Positions 1 through 10,902 of a stretch of 64,000 bases of DNA are shown piece by piece. Numbering within the stretch: the stretch's first letter is position 1; the number at the start of each line of letters is the position of its first letter. This DNA comes from Isoetes taiwanensis (taxonomy: Eukaryota > Streptophyta > Lycopodiopsida > Isoetales > Isoetaceae). The position numbers and the translations under genes were made by a program. The DNA is taken from positions 8,417,185 through 8,481,184 of the forward strand of contig JAJEKV010000010.1 of the NCBI GenBank assembly GCA_021234155.1. The letters are read 5' to 3'. The notes beneath the pieces were generated by a model. That model did not search any database. It saw only the letters and a list, made by a program, of their open reading frames with translations, and was not told the origin of the DNA.

Positions 1-163
1 AGGGTTGAGGTGTTCATGAACTACCACTACGTTCTGCATAATCCACATCCATGTCAAACCAGGGATTTCATCTTTACAAAAGAGTTGCACAAATCAAGTA
101 AAATTTATGCCAATATTGGGTTCATGCCAATAACACAAAAAAGATATTATGTACAAGAATTTA

Positions 164-182
164 GCGCTGGCGGAGCCAGCGC
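164..182. repeat. Short GC hairpin (8-bp stem)
   Basis: GCGCTGGC-GGA-GCCAGCGC is a perfect 8-bp inverted repeat with a 3-nt loop in AT-rich surroundings. It could be a transposon-end hairpin, but no CTRR terminus follows it, so a Helitron assignment is not supported. Confidence 0.5.
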
Positions 183-2400
183 CTTGTCCACATGTCGCAG
201 TTCGTAGTTATTAAAGATGAAGCAATATTTCCTTTGAGACATCAATATTGAAAGCATCCAATTTAAGAGGTTTAAGTCTTTCAATTTTATAGAATGGATA
301 TGGAATTATTCATGTCTAAGGTCCTAATCTTTCATTTATTTAGGGTGTGTGAGCCTATTGCAAAGCATAACCCTTATTCATGGTTCATTTAATCTTCCTT
401 ATATAATGCATCTATTGCCATCACCCTTACATATATCATGTAAACGCATACATGGACATAAATGGTGAACTATGGCTTGGTGAAACAATAACTGTAACAA
501 CACGAACTTGAGCGTTTCAATAGAATCTGTTGTGAACGTTGATGCTTGGTGACACATTTGAGGAGTTTATAGAGTCATGTTTACCTTGGGGTTGGATTCT
601 ACTCCGAATATCCACCCCTAGATGATCAATCAATTCACATATTTAAAGGTGTTGTTTTAATTAGTGCAAGTCGGTTCACACAGAGCCCCAGTTGTGGAAC
701 ATGTGTTTGCTACTAAGAGATTGAAGGTGTAGTGGGAATACTTGGGCATTACATAGTAAATAAAAACGACGCATGATGGGTAGGTGACCAATTTTACTTG
801 CCTGCAAAAAAATATGCACCTAGTCACTGCAATGTGAAGCCCACTAGAAATGATTGGACCCAAGAAATAGGATAATTTGAAAGGAGCAAACTGTTTGAAC
901 TCTAAGAAAAACTCTTCCAAAGCAAAACATAGATTGTCTACATTCAAAATGAACTCTACAATATGAAGCAAAATGAGACTAGAAGTTGCCAACATGTCCT
1001 CTTACATAATGTTCAATATAAACTCCAGTTGTAGCTCCAACACATCCAACATCTAGTGGCTCACAATCGAAAAACCTGTGAAACAAAAACGAAGCATGTG
1101 AGTAAGCCTGAAAACCACCGTAGGATGATAGAAGAATAAATCTGACTCATGATGGACCAAATGAACTAATTACGTATGGTCCCTCCACTTAATATTGGAG
1201 ATCTTACTTCATCACCACCCATCTCAGCATCTCAATGTCGTTCGAGACCATCAACCTCTCAATTTACTATCAGAAAAGATGGGGAGAGCACAAGGACATA
1301 TAAAGAACTTTGTTGCACTGGTGTGAGCTTGGAATGGATTTAATTATAACAACTAGCAATCCTTTTATTTTTGGCCTTTCAACTGTCTTTCATGAAAGCT
1401 CAAATACTGATGCTCTGTTACAGATGCTAGTGGCTTTAAAGCCACACCCGAAGCAACAAAACGTTTTATTGAGTAGTAGATGGTAAAATCTGGAAAAAGT
1501 CTAGAATTCGGCCAGTTCCTCAAACTACATGAGTCTCTTCTACTACTCAGATTACATGGAAATAATGAATACAGTTTCAGAAAAAGATCTCAGAAGAGTT
1601 AGCATCTTCCAGTTAGTAGTTTTGTCGAAGCCCAGTCAAAACACTCTGATTCCTGCTGGATTTGTCAAACCAGCTGCATGCCATCAATTGTCTTGCATCG
1701 ATGCGAAGTTTTCTTTATGAAACACTAACCTTCCCGACTTGTAAAACAAAAAGGTCTCCTAGCTGCCGAACCTATAAACTAGTTTGTTGAATTTTTTAGG
1801 ACATTGATTCGATAATAGCATATCTCCTTGTTATTATGCCATGGCACGGACCTTAGCATATGTTGCATTGCAATGCCTGATGCTTGATAAAGTCAGAGAG
1901 CAATGTTTGGAACAGAACACAGTTTTTATCATCACGGTTAGAGTTAATTGCCGTGAATAGCATATAGATAGCAAGCTACCTGGGTTTTTTTTTTTAGCTC
2001 AGTCTGCCCTTTTATTCTTAGCCAGTGCAAATCTTCTGCAAGGAGCATAGGAAACAAAACCTGATTCAAATCTACTTTGCACAGGCGAATTCAAGGCTGC
2101 AAGAAGTACACTCATCGATGGGGTGACCTACCTGGAGTTTGTGGCCTGTACAGTGCAAATAGAAACCATGCTGACGACTACCCATCCACATTCTCAACCG
2201 ACATTCCAATCAGGAAAAATTCCTCCCAGTCATAAGTTTTGAGGTTGCAATTCAACTGCAGCCAAGAAGAAGATAAAGTAAAGCAAGAAAGCTTCCATTC
2301 CAATAGGCTATGCCTTTCATTCTGAAAGGCTTTAAGAAGCTATAATAGGGTTTAAGGTGGATTAGCGGACCAACGAAAATGAGCCCTTAAAAAGCCAAAG
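183..2400. other. Intergenic DNA, no gene recognised
   Basis: Only short ORFs on both strands, none with a recognisable domain or convincing splice structure. The longest, on the minus strand at 657-995, is low-complexity and hydrophobic. Nothing could be assigned. Confidence 0.5.
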
Positions 2401-2667
2401 ATGCAGGCACCTTAAAGCAAGTAGAGCCTTATGCTTCTTGAAGAATTTGCCCTAGGACGGCCAAAGCAAAGCCCTCTTGGAATTGGACCCAAAGAATGCC
2501 TTGGTTTTTCAAATCTGAAGCTTGCAGTATTTAGAGATCCAAGTGAAGATTCAGGCGAGCACGAAGGCATCATCGAAGCAATCTTCGCCGAGATGCCAGC
2601 GACAAATTTCGGCGCAGAGATGCACACAAAAGTTTCTGCAATTTTTGCCAAATATATAAGAAGATAA

Positions 2668-2782
2668 GGGAAAATACCCCGCGAGGGTTTTCCGTGGAAT
2701 AAACTGCGAGGCGATGCTGCCAGCGGTGGCGGCCAGCACCGAGCAGATTTATCCCCGGGAAACCCGAGAGGGGTATTTTCCC
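2668..2782. mobile_element. Small foldback (MITE-like) element
   Basis: The ends GGGAAAATACCCC (2668-2680) and GGGGTATTTTCCC (2770-2782) are perfect inverted repeats. The similarity continues inward with mismatches for about 50 bp on each arm, so the roughly 115-bp unit can fold on itself. No clear target-site duplication flanks it, so the superfamily is undetermined. Confidence 0.55.
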
Positions 2783-2996
2783 GTGCATAATGAACGCTGC
2801 CTCAGATTATGAACATAAAAAATCCCAGATCTGTGATGCCATAATGTGATTTGTGGCTCTGCCATAGCCAAAGCTATATTTTTGTGATTTGCTTGGATCT
2901 CTCATGCCCTGAAGGACTGAAAACTTGTGGATCCGGCGAAAGCCTCATCTCTTTTTCATGTTCTCTTTCCAGTGTAATCAGCGTCCTTTGCTTCTT

Positions 2997-3135
2997 AATT
3001 TCTCAAAAACCCAGCTGAGAAATTATCTTCTGACTCTTTCATTCTGGTGGCTTCTTAGATAACTTCTCAATTTCTCAAAAACCCAGCTGAGAAATTATCT
3101 TCTGACTCTTTCATTCTGGTGGTTTCTTAGATAAC
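2997..3135. repeat. Tandem duplication, 72-bp period
   Basis: Two adjacent copies starting AATTTCTCAAAAACCCAGC at 2997 and 3069. They differ at about one position (GGTGGC versus GGTGGT). The near identity indicates a recent local duplication. Confidence 0.85.
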
Positions 3136-3489
3136 GAAGCTTAAAGATGCCATCTCCAAGTATACAAAAACATGTTAAGATTTGGAGCTCTGTTCCGAAC
3201 CCAAAAATAGTGATATGTGGCTTAAATACCTAAAAAGGAAAGTCCTTTTTCAAGAAGCATAGTTTTCTCAAGGATTTTTCACTTGGCGGAGTTCCGGCGT
3301 TTCTGTAAGACCAGGGGAAAATTGTCTGGCGGCGAATTTAGCGGCGCCGCTCTAGAAAACCCAGAAGAATTTCTGCCTTATAAAACACATAGCACTACAG
3401 TAATCTTAAGGCAGCATTCATTACATATTATTTCCAGACAACACACAAGACTTTTGCAGACAACGCACTTTGACATCCAAGCCCTTCAT

Positions 3490-3534
3490 GGTTGAGGTGT
3501 TCATGAACAACCACTACGTTCTGCATAATCCACA
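3490..3534 (+). repeat. Direct repeat of the first bases of the window (positions 3-47)
   Basis: This 45-bp stretch repeats positions 3-47 with one difference (GAACAACC versus GAACTACC). The copies are 3.49 kb apart in the same orientation. They may be ends of a larger repeated unit that begins outside the window. Confidence 0.75.
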
Positions 3535-4600
3535 ATAGAGGGCAGCCAATCTCTATATGTGGCAAGAACTTCAAAGCCATTCCAAGTTCTTCTAGCAAGG
3601 AATATGAAAAATAGATGCAGATAATAAGAATTTAAAACTTCAAGTGCATACAACGGACTAATTGGATAAATTACATTCATGGAGTTATATTGGTGGCAAA
3701 ATTCAGCAACAAATGTAGCCTTGGATGCCCATTTATATACAACAGCAATTTAGTTGATGGAAGAAGTCGGATATACTCACAAATATGGTTACATAGATTA
3801 GCAAGCCAGCCTGCACACAATGTCAAACATACAAGCTGGTGTGCACATACAACGTCGTCTGCACTGCAATTTTGATCCAAAATTTGGCGTATCTGCAGGC
3901 GTAAAATTTGTCCTGAAGAGACTCTACTCATGTTGGCAGCATGTGGGAAAGCAAAAAAAAAAAGTTTAGTGCACTATCTCCAGTAAATTGAAATGCTGAA
4001 GAATGACAGTAGATGTGCACATTCAAGAAATAGAAGCAAAGCATGATTTAGCTGTTCTTCTGCTCATGATTTGAACCTCAAACTCCAAAACCATGCAAGA
4101 TTTTGCCAAACTATGCAACATTTCGCCAGGTTTTTTTCTCAAGACTAAGAATAAGAAATCTAAAATATTCCCTTTATCTAGTTTTTTGTCATATACCTCT
4201 GTGAATCAGAAAAAATAAAAGAAATATTTTTTTACCTGCCACCATACTTCTATGCTGTTAAGATCGCCCAAAAATGATCCAACCAATAGCCAAATCTGAG
4301 AAGGGTTAAATCCGCTAGGCATATCAATCTAGGTCGCCATATACTCATAGTAAACTGGGCTCCAAAGTATTCTCCTGGGCGATCAAACTGATCAGACATG
4401 CATGCAAAACCTTTGATGAGCCTCAAACAGAGCCATTAAAAGGGTCCAAACTAACGGATGTGCAGGTAGCCAAACCTTTAGAGGTAGGAAACTGCATTAG
4501 TAAACTATACAAAAATGCAAAAACAACAAATGGGTAATGCCAGTCACATTGCTCAAGAACCCTAAGAATGGAGCCGTATTTCAAATTCCTTGCCTTCGTT
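3535..4600. other. Intergenic DNA, no gene recognised
   Basis: Only short unsupported ORFs. The downstream LRR exons expected for the TIR1/AFB fragment at 4.6-5.1 kb were sought here on the minus strand and not found, which fits that fragment being a relic. Confidence 0.45.
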
Positions 4601-4604
4601 TTCC

Positions 4605-5132
4605 TTACAGAGAATGAGAGAAAAGATTAGCAGACAATGCCCACACCAATCTGGCAAATCCAGCCCTGTGAATGAGCTCGCCACGCCGCTTAAGGATGGC
4701 TATTGGATCTCTATTGTAAATTTTACAGAAAACTAATTCTTGAGCAGCTCCAGCACTCAAGTTAAGAAATGTCAAGTGTAAGCAAACCGGATACAGCAAT
4801 GGAACAAACACAGGTGCCACATCCCCAAAGCCAGACAAACTTGTTAAACCTTTGCAGCTTGCAAGTGCTGTTTCAATTCTGCTAGTATGACCCCGTGCCA
4901 AGGTCTGTCAGTTGAGAAGCTGTCACCAACAGTCGTTGCAATTGCTGCAAAGACACATCAGCTTAATGCTCTTGGGGAACGTGCATCTTTCCACCAGCTT
5001 TTCAAGTTTATCAGGATCAACATGGCTATTCAGGCAATCAAAGTTGAGAGCCGCCAGGAATGAACAGGTTGTGGAAAATGGCTCAACCCAAGTTGGGTAG
5101 TCTATTCTCACATTGAAACCTTTTTCCCAATC
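4605..5132 (-). pseudogene. TIR1/AFB-type auxin receptor (F-box/LRR) fragment
   Basis: The minus strand encodes a piece of the LRR domain of a TIR1/AFB auxin co-receptor, the SCF substrate-recognition subunit that binds auxin and Aux/IAA proteins in the nucleus. An intron acceptor (TTTACAG) at 5133 opens the exon. Visible motifs in order are FLAALNFDCLN, then in a second frame ADVSLQQLQRLLVTASQL and TDLGTGS, then GLTSLSGFGDV and LYPVCLHLTFLNLS; these match the family order in the middle of the protein. At least one frameshift lies near 4,970, similarity decays below about 4,740, and no F-box or C-terminal LRR exons were found nearby. It sits about 400 bp beyond the V-ATPase F stop codon on the same strand. 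It is most likely a retained or captured exon rather than a working receptor. Confidence 0.75.
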
Positions 5133-5442
5133 CTGTAAATAAACATGGCTCGTGCTTCTTCACATGCACATAACTAGAATACTGAAGTGCGTAATGCAGA
5201 TATTGCTCGAGACAAATACTATGCTAATAAATTGAGAGCCTTACAAGTACCAAACTGATGCTCGCCCCTTCTAGATGACACAAACCATTCATCAACCCGT
5301 GCCAAAATGAAGGAAAATTGCAACAAAATCATTTTCATAACATAATGATTAGGACATGCCATTCATTTATTCAGTGGCCTTTTATGCTTGGCCTTGAAAA
5401 CAGAAAAATGTAATAGTAGTAGATCGACCGGATCTCATTGAC

Positions 5443-5552
5443 ATTCTTATCATAACTACAATCCTCTGCCAATGTCTGAAGATTCTTTAAAGAAAAAGTT
5501 TTTACTCAATTCTTATCATGACTACAATCCTCTGCCAATGTCTGAAGACTCT
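5443..5552. repeat. 66-bp tandem duplication covering the end of the V-ATPase F gene
   Basis: Copies of about 44 bp start at 5443 and 5509 (ATTCTTATCAT[A/G]ACTAC...) and differ at two or three sites. The second copy contains the stop codon and last codons of V-ATPase subunit F, so part of the gene's 3' end is repeated just past its stop codon. Confidence 0.85.
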
Positions 5553-6491
5553 GTAGAAAACATGTGTTTTACTCGAGAAAGTATTGAATCTTGTGAAGGA
5601 TCATATGGATGATCCTTTGAAGGGATCTCTAATATCGCGGGTATTGGTTTATTATAGCTATCAATAAGAAAGCGAATCATGTTTGCAATCTGTAGAAAAA
5701 ACAGAAACAATAACTATCTGTAATAGATGCCTGGCAAAGCTGCAAGAAAACAAGCTGTATTCATCTGCGTACATATTGGCTGATCAGGACAATTGCCACA
5801 TCCTCCCGTGTAGTAAATTCCTTAAATGCACTTTCAATTTTCTTCACATCTGTCTCTGCAAGGCAAAATACCTGCTATGATAAAGAACAGGAAGTCCATA
5901 CAAAAAGAATTGACAAAACTACATTATGTGAATGCAATAGTAATCATTTTCTTTAAAACATGGATACAAAACAGGCAAAAACTCTCTTTAAGAAACATAA
6001 TCATGATAATGTTATAAGCATGCACATTTATCTTATCACTGGTATAAGATGACTGATACGAACTATGATATATTGCTGATATTTATGCACGTTAAAAACA
6101 AAACTTTGCGTATTCAACTTCCATCTAGAAATGCATTTTATCCATACCTAGATTGCCTAGATCTTAACTACGAACTAACGTAAAAACATTAGTGTTTTCC
6201 TGTGGAATTACCACCTGCCTTTAACCTATTAAATGTGCATAGAAAGTACGCTTGAAATAAGGAGAGAAGATTCTACTGGAGTCAACTACAAGATAATTTG
6301 TTTTGCGACGTACATCAACATTTCCCACCCCTGCAAGCAGGAACCCCGTAACGGTATCCTGAAATTAAGATGAAAATTTTCAGCTTACGATTGAAGAATC
6401 AAATATACGTCTATAAGAAGAAATGGCATACCTCGTCAGCAATGATGGCAATTAGAGATGAGCCACGACCAGAACCCTGTGTAGATGCCAT
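5522..6491 (-). CDS. VHA-F: V-type proton ATPase subunit F, four exons, intact
   Basis: Subunit F belongs to the central rotor stalk of the V1 sector of the vacuolar H+-ATPase on endomembranes. Exons on the minus strand are 6491-6432, 6358-6277, 5855-5773 and 5689-5522, with GT-AG introns and consistent phases (0, 1, 0). They sum to 393 nt and 130 residues. Motifs in order: SLIAIIADE at the end of exon 1, GFLLAGVGNVD and RRKTNYLVVDS in exon 2, FKEFTTREDVAIVLISQY in exon 3, and ANMIRFLIDSYNKPIPAILE with SKDHPYDPSQDS in exon 4. Length and motif order match the plant family. The start is the ATG giving MASTQGSGRG, 17 codons before the conserved ADE. No frameshift or stop interrupts it, unlike most other coding sequence here. 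A 66-bp tandem duplication overlaps the stop region and a foldback lies about 320 bp upstream. Confidence 0.96.
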
Positions 6492-6808
6492 GAATACACT
6501 ATGTTTCTTGTTTCAAAGAAAGATTGAGCTGATCAGAAAATAATTTGGCGAAAAAAGAAGACCCAAGAAAAATACTTGAAATTCAGAGCGGCAGATTTCA
6601 ACCCTAACTTTGGAGTGAAAATCCTCCGGAGCACCTGGTAATGAGAATCCTGGGGGGCCTACTGGCAGATTGAAACTCCGACCCAATTTCGCCTCCACAG
6701 ATTCACAGTTACAAAAACCAACGTAAAGGTACTTCTGTTAAATTACTACGAAAAAGGTACGATTTAATAAGGCCTTTTTTCCCAGTAGTCCCAATGGCTG
6801 TCACATAC
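6492..6808 (-). promoter_or_regulatory. Putative promoter and 5'UTR region of the V-ATPase F gene
   Basis: This is the only sequence between the V-ATPase F start codon and the foldback and MULE to its right. No convincing TATA box or known element could be picked out. The assignment rests on position alone. Confidence 0.35.
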
Positions 6809-6954
6809 GACGCTGACATGTTATACCCACGGGCATATCCGTGGTATATCCGTGTGTTTGACATGTTATAGCCACTCCCAAAAAAATTACATGGCGTTTT
6901 TGTGGACTTAGCGGATTTTTTGCCATTTAAGGCTGGCTATAACATGTCAGCGTC
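6809..6954. mobile_element. Foldback sequence with 17-bp perfect inverted ends
   Basis: GACGCTGACATGTTATA (6809-6825) and TATAACATGTCAGCGTC (6938-6954) are perfect inverted repeats. A further copy of the TGACATGTTATAGCC core lies between them near 6860-6875. The 9-mer GTCACATAC occurs just left of the structure and again about 20 bp right of it, suggestive of but not proving a target duplication. Confidence 0.6.
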
Positions 6955-6971
6955 CGACATTTACCGCGATG

Positions 6972-7115
6972 GGTCACATACATTATATGATATGGAACGT
7001 GAAGGCTCAGGATAGTCTTACCCTGGTTTCGGGGATCCCAGAGGTAAAAATCCCGTCCTCCAGTATCACCACCAGGGCTCGACGGAACCCGTTCCAGGCC
7101 CCTCCGTTTCATTGT
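6972..7115 (+). repeat. MULE left terminal inverted repeat (approximate)
   Basis: Pairs with 12,811-12,938 through several blocks in matching order: GGATAGTCTT, GGATCCC[A/G]GAGGTAAAAA, CTCGACGGAACC and CGTTTCA. The outermost bases are uncertain. Confidence 0.65.
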
Positions 7116-7609
7116 ACTGGCGCATTGGTTCGGCAAACTTTTTAAAAACAAGAAGCAAATTTCCTACAATTCTCAAATCAGCCTAGCCTACAATTTCCTA
7201 CAATCTTAATGGGTACCAGAAAATTTCCTACAGCATATGTTTCAGCCGGAAATCAAAATTGCACACCAATATAGAAAAATCAGATACAGTGGGCCTTCAT
7301 GATGACGGCGGCACCGAAAGCGGATCTTATTGGGGTGGAAGCCGAAGAAGAAGAAGAGCCAGAAAATATTGATGGGATGGGCTGGCGGGATTGGATATGG
7401 CCGCCGCCCTCCTTCGTCCAACGTCGATTTTGTCAGGAGGTTTGATGGATTTCCTGGGACTTTCTTAGAACTAAAGAGGCGCGTGAGGGGCCACATGCCA
7501 ATCTCAACCGTCCGGCAAAACCGCCACATCCAGGCGTCCGTGGTGTTCCCCGCCTCGATATCACCATAAAAGTGCGAGGTGATCGAGTCGTCAGGAATCA
7601 CCAACCGTG

Positions 7610-8200
7610 ATCCCGACCTCCGGGATCCCCATGTCGTGGCCCGATAACATCGCCCGTGTATCGGTAGTGGTGAATCCCTCCTCGGGATCCCGAATCCGGC
7701 CAGGTGTGATCCCCTGCTCAGGAATCGCCATCGCTCGGCCGATGTCGGCGCCCATATCACAGCTAGGTTATCGACCTCGGGATCACCACCATGGCCGACA
7801 TCGGCCGACATCGGGGCCTCGGGAAAATGCTGCCCTCTGGAATCCCCGCTAGGACTCTTCGATGAAAACGTCCTCCGGGATCACGGATCCGGAAGCCAGG
7901 TGTGATCCCCTCCTCCGGATCGCCATCGCCGCCCGATCTCGGCGCCCGATATACCCCGGGGGTTATCAGGCCTCGGGATCCCGCGAGGCCTTTTCGGTGA
8001 AAACGCCCTCCGGGATCACCACTGCGTGGCCGAGAGCAGGGGCGATCCCCGCCTCTGGGATCCCCACGTGCTTTATGCATGAAAATCGACGGTGGCCGGT
8101 AGATGGATCGATCGTCGCGGCGGTTTTGAACATGCCCCATGCGCGGACCAACCATTGAAACCCGGACACACGGATGCCGGAAACCACCCTCCGGGATCCC
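7610..8200 (+). repeat. Left subterminal array of a CCTCCGGGATC motif
   Basis: At least eight variants of CCTC[C]GGGATC[A/C]CC occur, near 7619, 7680, 7775, 7876, 7912, 7972, 8008, 8052 and 8187, mostly in the same orientation. The opposite orientation (GATCCCGGAGG) dominates near the right end of the same element. Such arrays fit transposase-binding or promoter repeats. They also create long spurious ORFs on both strands. Confidence 0.65.
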
Positions 8201-8439
8201 ACATTTGTCTTCCAGAATTTGTTCCGCCGATATGCACGTACGGATGTTCAAGCGGCCCCTGGCAGCTATGGACATTTGGGAGCTGGAGGAGAATATAACC
8301 GCAGTATTTATCCGCTTAAGATTATTTTAGGAGGTAAAAAACGATATCCGAGCTCCCTTTCGCAATTCAATTTGCGTCTTTGAAATACATGTGGAGTCAC
8401 CCCTAATGGCATTTTTACTACAAAAGAACCTGCCGGTTT

Positions 8440-9397
8440 TCGAAGAGCACCAAGTTCATTCCGCGGGGAGGTGGAGAAATGCTTGTCCGGATCTCGCTAC
8501 TTCCCAACAAACCGGGTTGAAGACTTCATTCTTGAAGAGCAAAGAAATTGTGTGGCACCGTGCGACTTCTACTTAAGGAGTTCCAATCAGGAGGGTGCTA
8601 AAGAGGCCAACCAGGGGATTCTTATTTGACTATAAAGAGGTATGTATTTCTAAAACCCTATCCTCTAGTTTCTTCTTTGTTGTTTACGTAGTAGAAAACA
8701 TTGTAGCAGAAGTATATTTAATTCTTAGATGTGCATGCACTACTTTCATGCACTAATTTTGAACACTCAAAATAGGTATTGGTGCACATATGGTCCCCAG
8801 GACAAGACTTTGAATACTCACGTGGTTGCTGATGGACCACGTCAACCTGACACACGCAGGAAAAGAGTTGAGATGGGTGAGAGTGTGTGTAGGGGCTGCC
8901 AATGCCATTTTACCATTAGGCAACTCTACCTTCTCCCAGAATGCTCGCAAGTTACTTATTATGGGTTTGAGCATAGAAATCTCCAAGGTGAGCCTTCCCA
9001 TGGTAAATTTGTTGACGTAGAGAAAGGTATCAGATTCAAGCTAGCACCGTGGATCTCTCAGGAATTGAAGGAATGGGTTAGAGAAAAGCTCGTGCATTGG
9101 CACACCCCACGAAGTGTTATCAACATGCACGAGGAGAGGTGGAGATTTAAACTAGATGTGCATGGCAAGGATAGTATGTGTAGGGATGACATGCTGAAGA
9201 TCCGGGATGTTTACAACATTGAGAAGAGTGTTGTTAGAAACACTTGGAAGCTACATGAAGACCTTCCCACTAGCATCAACATGTGGGTGCAACAATATCT
9301 AGAGTCCGTGTTCTTGTATGAACATGGTGACACGTTCCAATTGGGAGTGATGACTCCAATCCAAAGAGAGGCAATGCTGAAGGACGGGATTTTTTAA
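8440..9397 (+). pseudogene. Truncated MULE transposase, N-terminal part only
   Basis: Two exon-like segments, about 8,440-8,639 (containing VEDFILEEQRNC) and 8,776-9,397, are separated by an intron with a GTATGT donor and ATAG acceptor. The second encodes YWCTYGP, then CRGCQCHFTIRQLY, which resembles the cysteine-bearing region before the catalytic core of plant MULE transposases, and ends MTPIQREAML-KDGIF-stop. In that family this block is followed at once by the first catalytic Asp of the DDE core, so the frame stops just before the catalytic domain. The first segment carries in-frame stops near its end. The family call rests on motif order only; a host-derived FAR1-like gene is an alternative. 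Confidence 0.5.
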
Positions 9398-9424
9398 TGG
9401 TTTATTTCAAATGGTTTTTTTACG

Positions 9425-9585
9425 ATGGGGATACCGTCCTCCGGGATCTCCATCCATGGTTTTTTTAGTGGTTTGTCTTTTTTAATAGTTGTTTTATTAT
9501 TTGGCTCCCTGGGGATCCCGGAGGTGTTCAAATTTCGGGATCCCAGAGCTGTTCAAGTTTCGGGATCCCAGAGGTGTTCAAATTC
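9425..9585 (+). repeat. Internal copies of the GGGATCCC[G/A]GAG motif
   Basis: Directly after the truncated transposase there is one CCTCCGGGATC copy and then three units of the form TTTCGGGATCCCAGAG[G/C]TGTTCAA. The middle of the element thus carries the same motif as its ends, which suggests an internal rearrangement or deletion that fused subterminal sequence to the transposase break. Confidence 0.6.
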
Positions 9586-9813
9586 AGTTCATCTGTTATG
9601 AAGTGCTTGAATGGTTTTAGTGATTTTCAATGAGTACCATGGGATGCAGATTGACAAGTCAAGAGTGAACCCAGATAAGAAAAAAGGAAAGCAAGTTCCC
9701 ACTTCAATTAACCATTGAAAAACTGAGATTTTGAAGTCATATTTTCAAACATAGCAGACAATTTACATGTTGAACAAGGAACAACCTTTTTTCTGTTATG
9801 GAGAGACTTTAGA

Positions 9814-10751
9814 TCATGGACCATTCAGCATCAACCGGGTCAAGGGCCGTGCGAATTGGTTGCTACCCTCAGGCAAGTAGAAGGTTGATTTTCCTACATT
9901 TACGCAGTCACTTAACTTCTGCAGTATCACCTGGAAGCATGTCCTCAAATTGTCCATGTCTTCTTTGGCAAACTAGTCCCCGTTGATCACCATCTGAAGA
10001 CAGTAGATTATAAATGGACAGTACATAAATTTGCTAACCAAAAAAGACAAAAGATAAGACAATGATAACTCACATCTGTCTCCTTGTTGTAGATTTCTCT
10101 GATGAATTTCTGCACATAACCAATAACATAGATGCCACAATCCTGGTTGTTGTGCTGCTTGGAGCTTCCATCAAGATTACTGGTGCATTATGCAATGTTG
10201 ATACCTCGTGCCTCCACCTCTTAAATACATCACTTAAAAACCTGCAAGTCAAGGCATTAGAAGATAGGCTATGAATGTATAGTTAGCAAATGTTACACTC
10301 ACAAAGTGATGAACCCGCGTATTGGAGCATGGAGGGGATCAAAGGAATCGAAATGCAATATGCAAGGGCAAGGCTTATTGAGTTTCTGGCATGCCAAAGG
10401 ATCAGCCACCAAAATGAACAGGCTCCAATGGCCACTGCAAAGGACAAGCTGCAATCAATTCAAACCAAAACTAGAAATGCAATAAAAATTCCACTTCCCA
10501 AACCCAATTTACCTAGCATTAACCGGTATGTAGTAGAACTGTGTATACTGGATTTTCCACACGGCCTTACCAAAGGGGGATCCCGGAATTAGCTTCACAA
10601 ACTGCTCGTAGGCACCACACAGGCCTGGTTTCGTACCATTTAGGAACATGCCAAAAGCAGCAGGGTGGAGGAGGACATGGGGGCGGAATTGAGTGTGCAA
10701 GCACCCAGAAACGCTTACAGTGGAAAAATAGATCCTACATGAGCTACACAC
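9814..10751 (-). pseudogene. ULP1-like SUMO protease (peptidase C48) domain in the MULE, lightly damaged
   Basis: C48 enzymes are cysteine proteases that process SUMO or remove it from proteins. Exons on the minus strand: about 10751-10513 (ends QFYYIPVNA), 10434-10303, 10241-10074 and 9993-9814, with GT-AG junctions (GTAAAT donor, TTTGCAG acceptor, GTGAGT donor, TTGCAG acceptor, GTGAGT donor). The joined frame shows the catalytic His in SGHWSLFILVAD, the Asp in PCILHFDSFD, and the Gln-Cys pair in KQHNNQDCGIYVIGYV, all in family order and spacing. A one-base frameshift lies just before DGSSKQHNN and a TAG interrupts the last exon shortly after its start. Either could be real decay or consensus error. 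The gene runs inward from the right end of the MULE, as MULE passenger genes do. Confidence 0.85.
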
Positions 10752-10902
10752 TTACAGTAAATATGCCCCTAAGCAGTCGGCATCGATCTCAGAATCCTCG
10801 GAACCCGCGGCACCTGCAATAGTGGAGAATTTGACGGCTTCTGACTCGGAGATATGGAATTCAACATCGGATGATTTCTTGCCCACCTTCAAAGAGAGGA
10901 CT

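Noticed and set aside
164-182. Possible third Helitron end
   Set aside because: The hairpin is good but no CTRR terminus followed by T occurs at the right distance on either strand.
4321-4520. Continuation of the TIR1/AFB gene downstream of 4,600
   Set aside because: Frames here (for example QFDRPGEYFGAQF) do not match the expected LRR blocks of the receptor.
6797-6986. Repeated 9-mer GTCACATAC as a MULE-type target duplication
   Set aside because: The right copy is about 20 bp beyond the end of the inverted repeat, so the geometry does not fit a clean insertion.
7242-8275. Long overlapping ORFs (up to 189 aa) on both strands
   Set aside because: They arise from the GGGATCCC/CCTCCGGGATC repeats, which lack stops in several frames. 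The peptides are repetitive GDPGG-like text with no domain.
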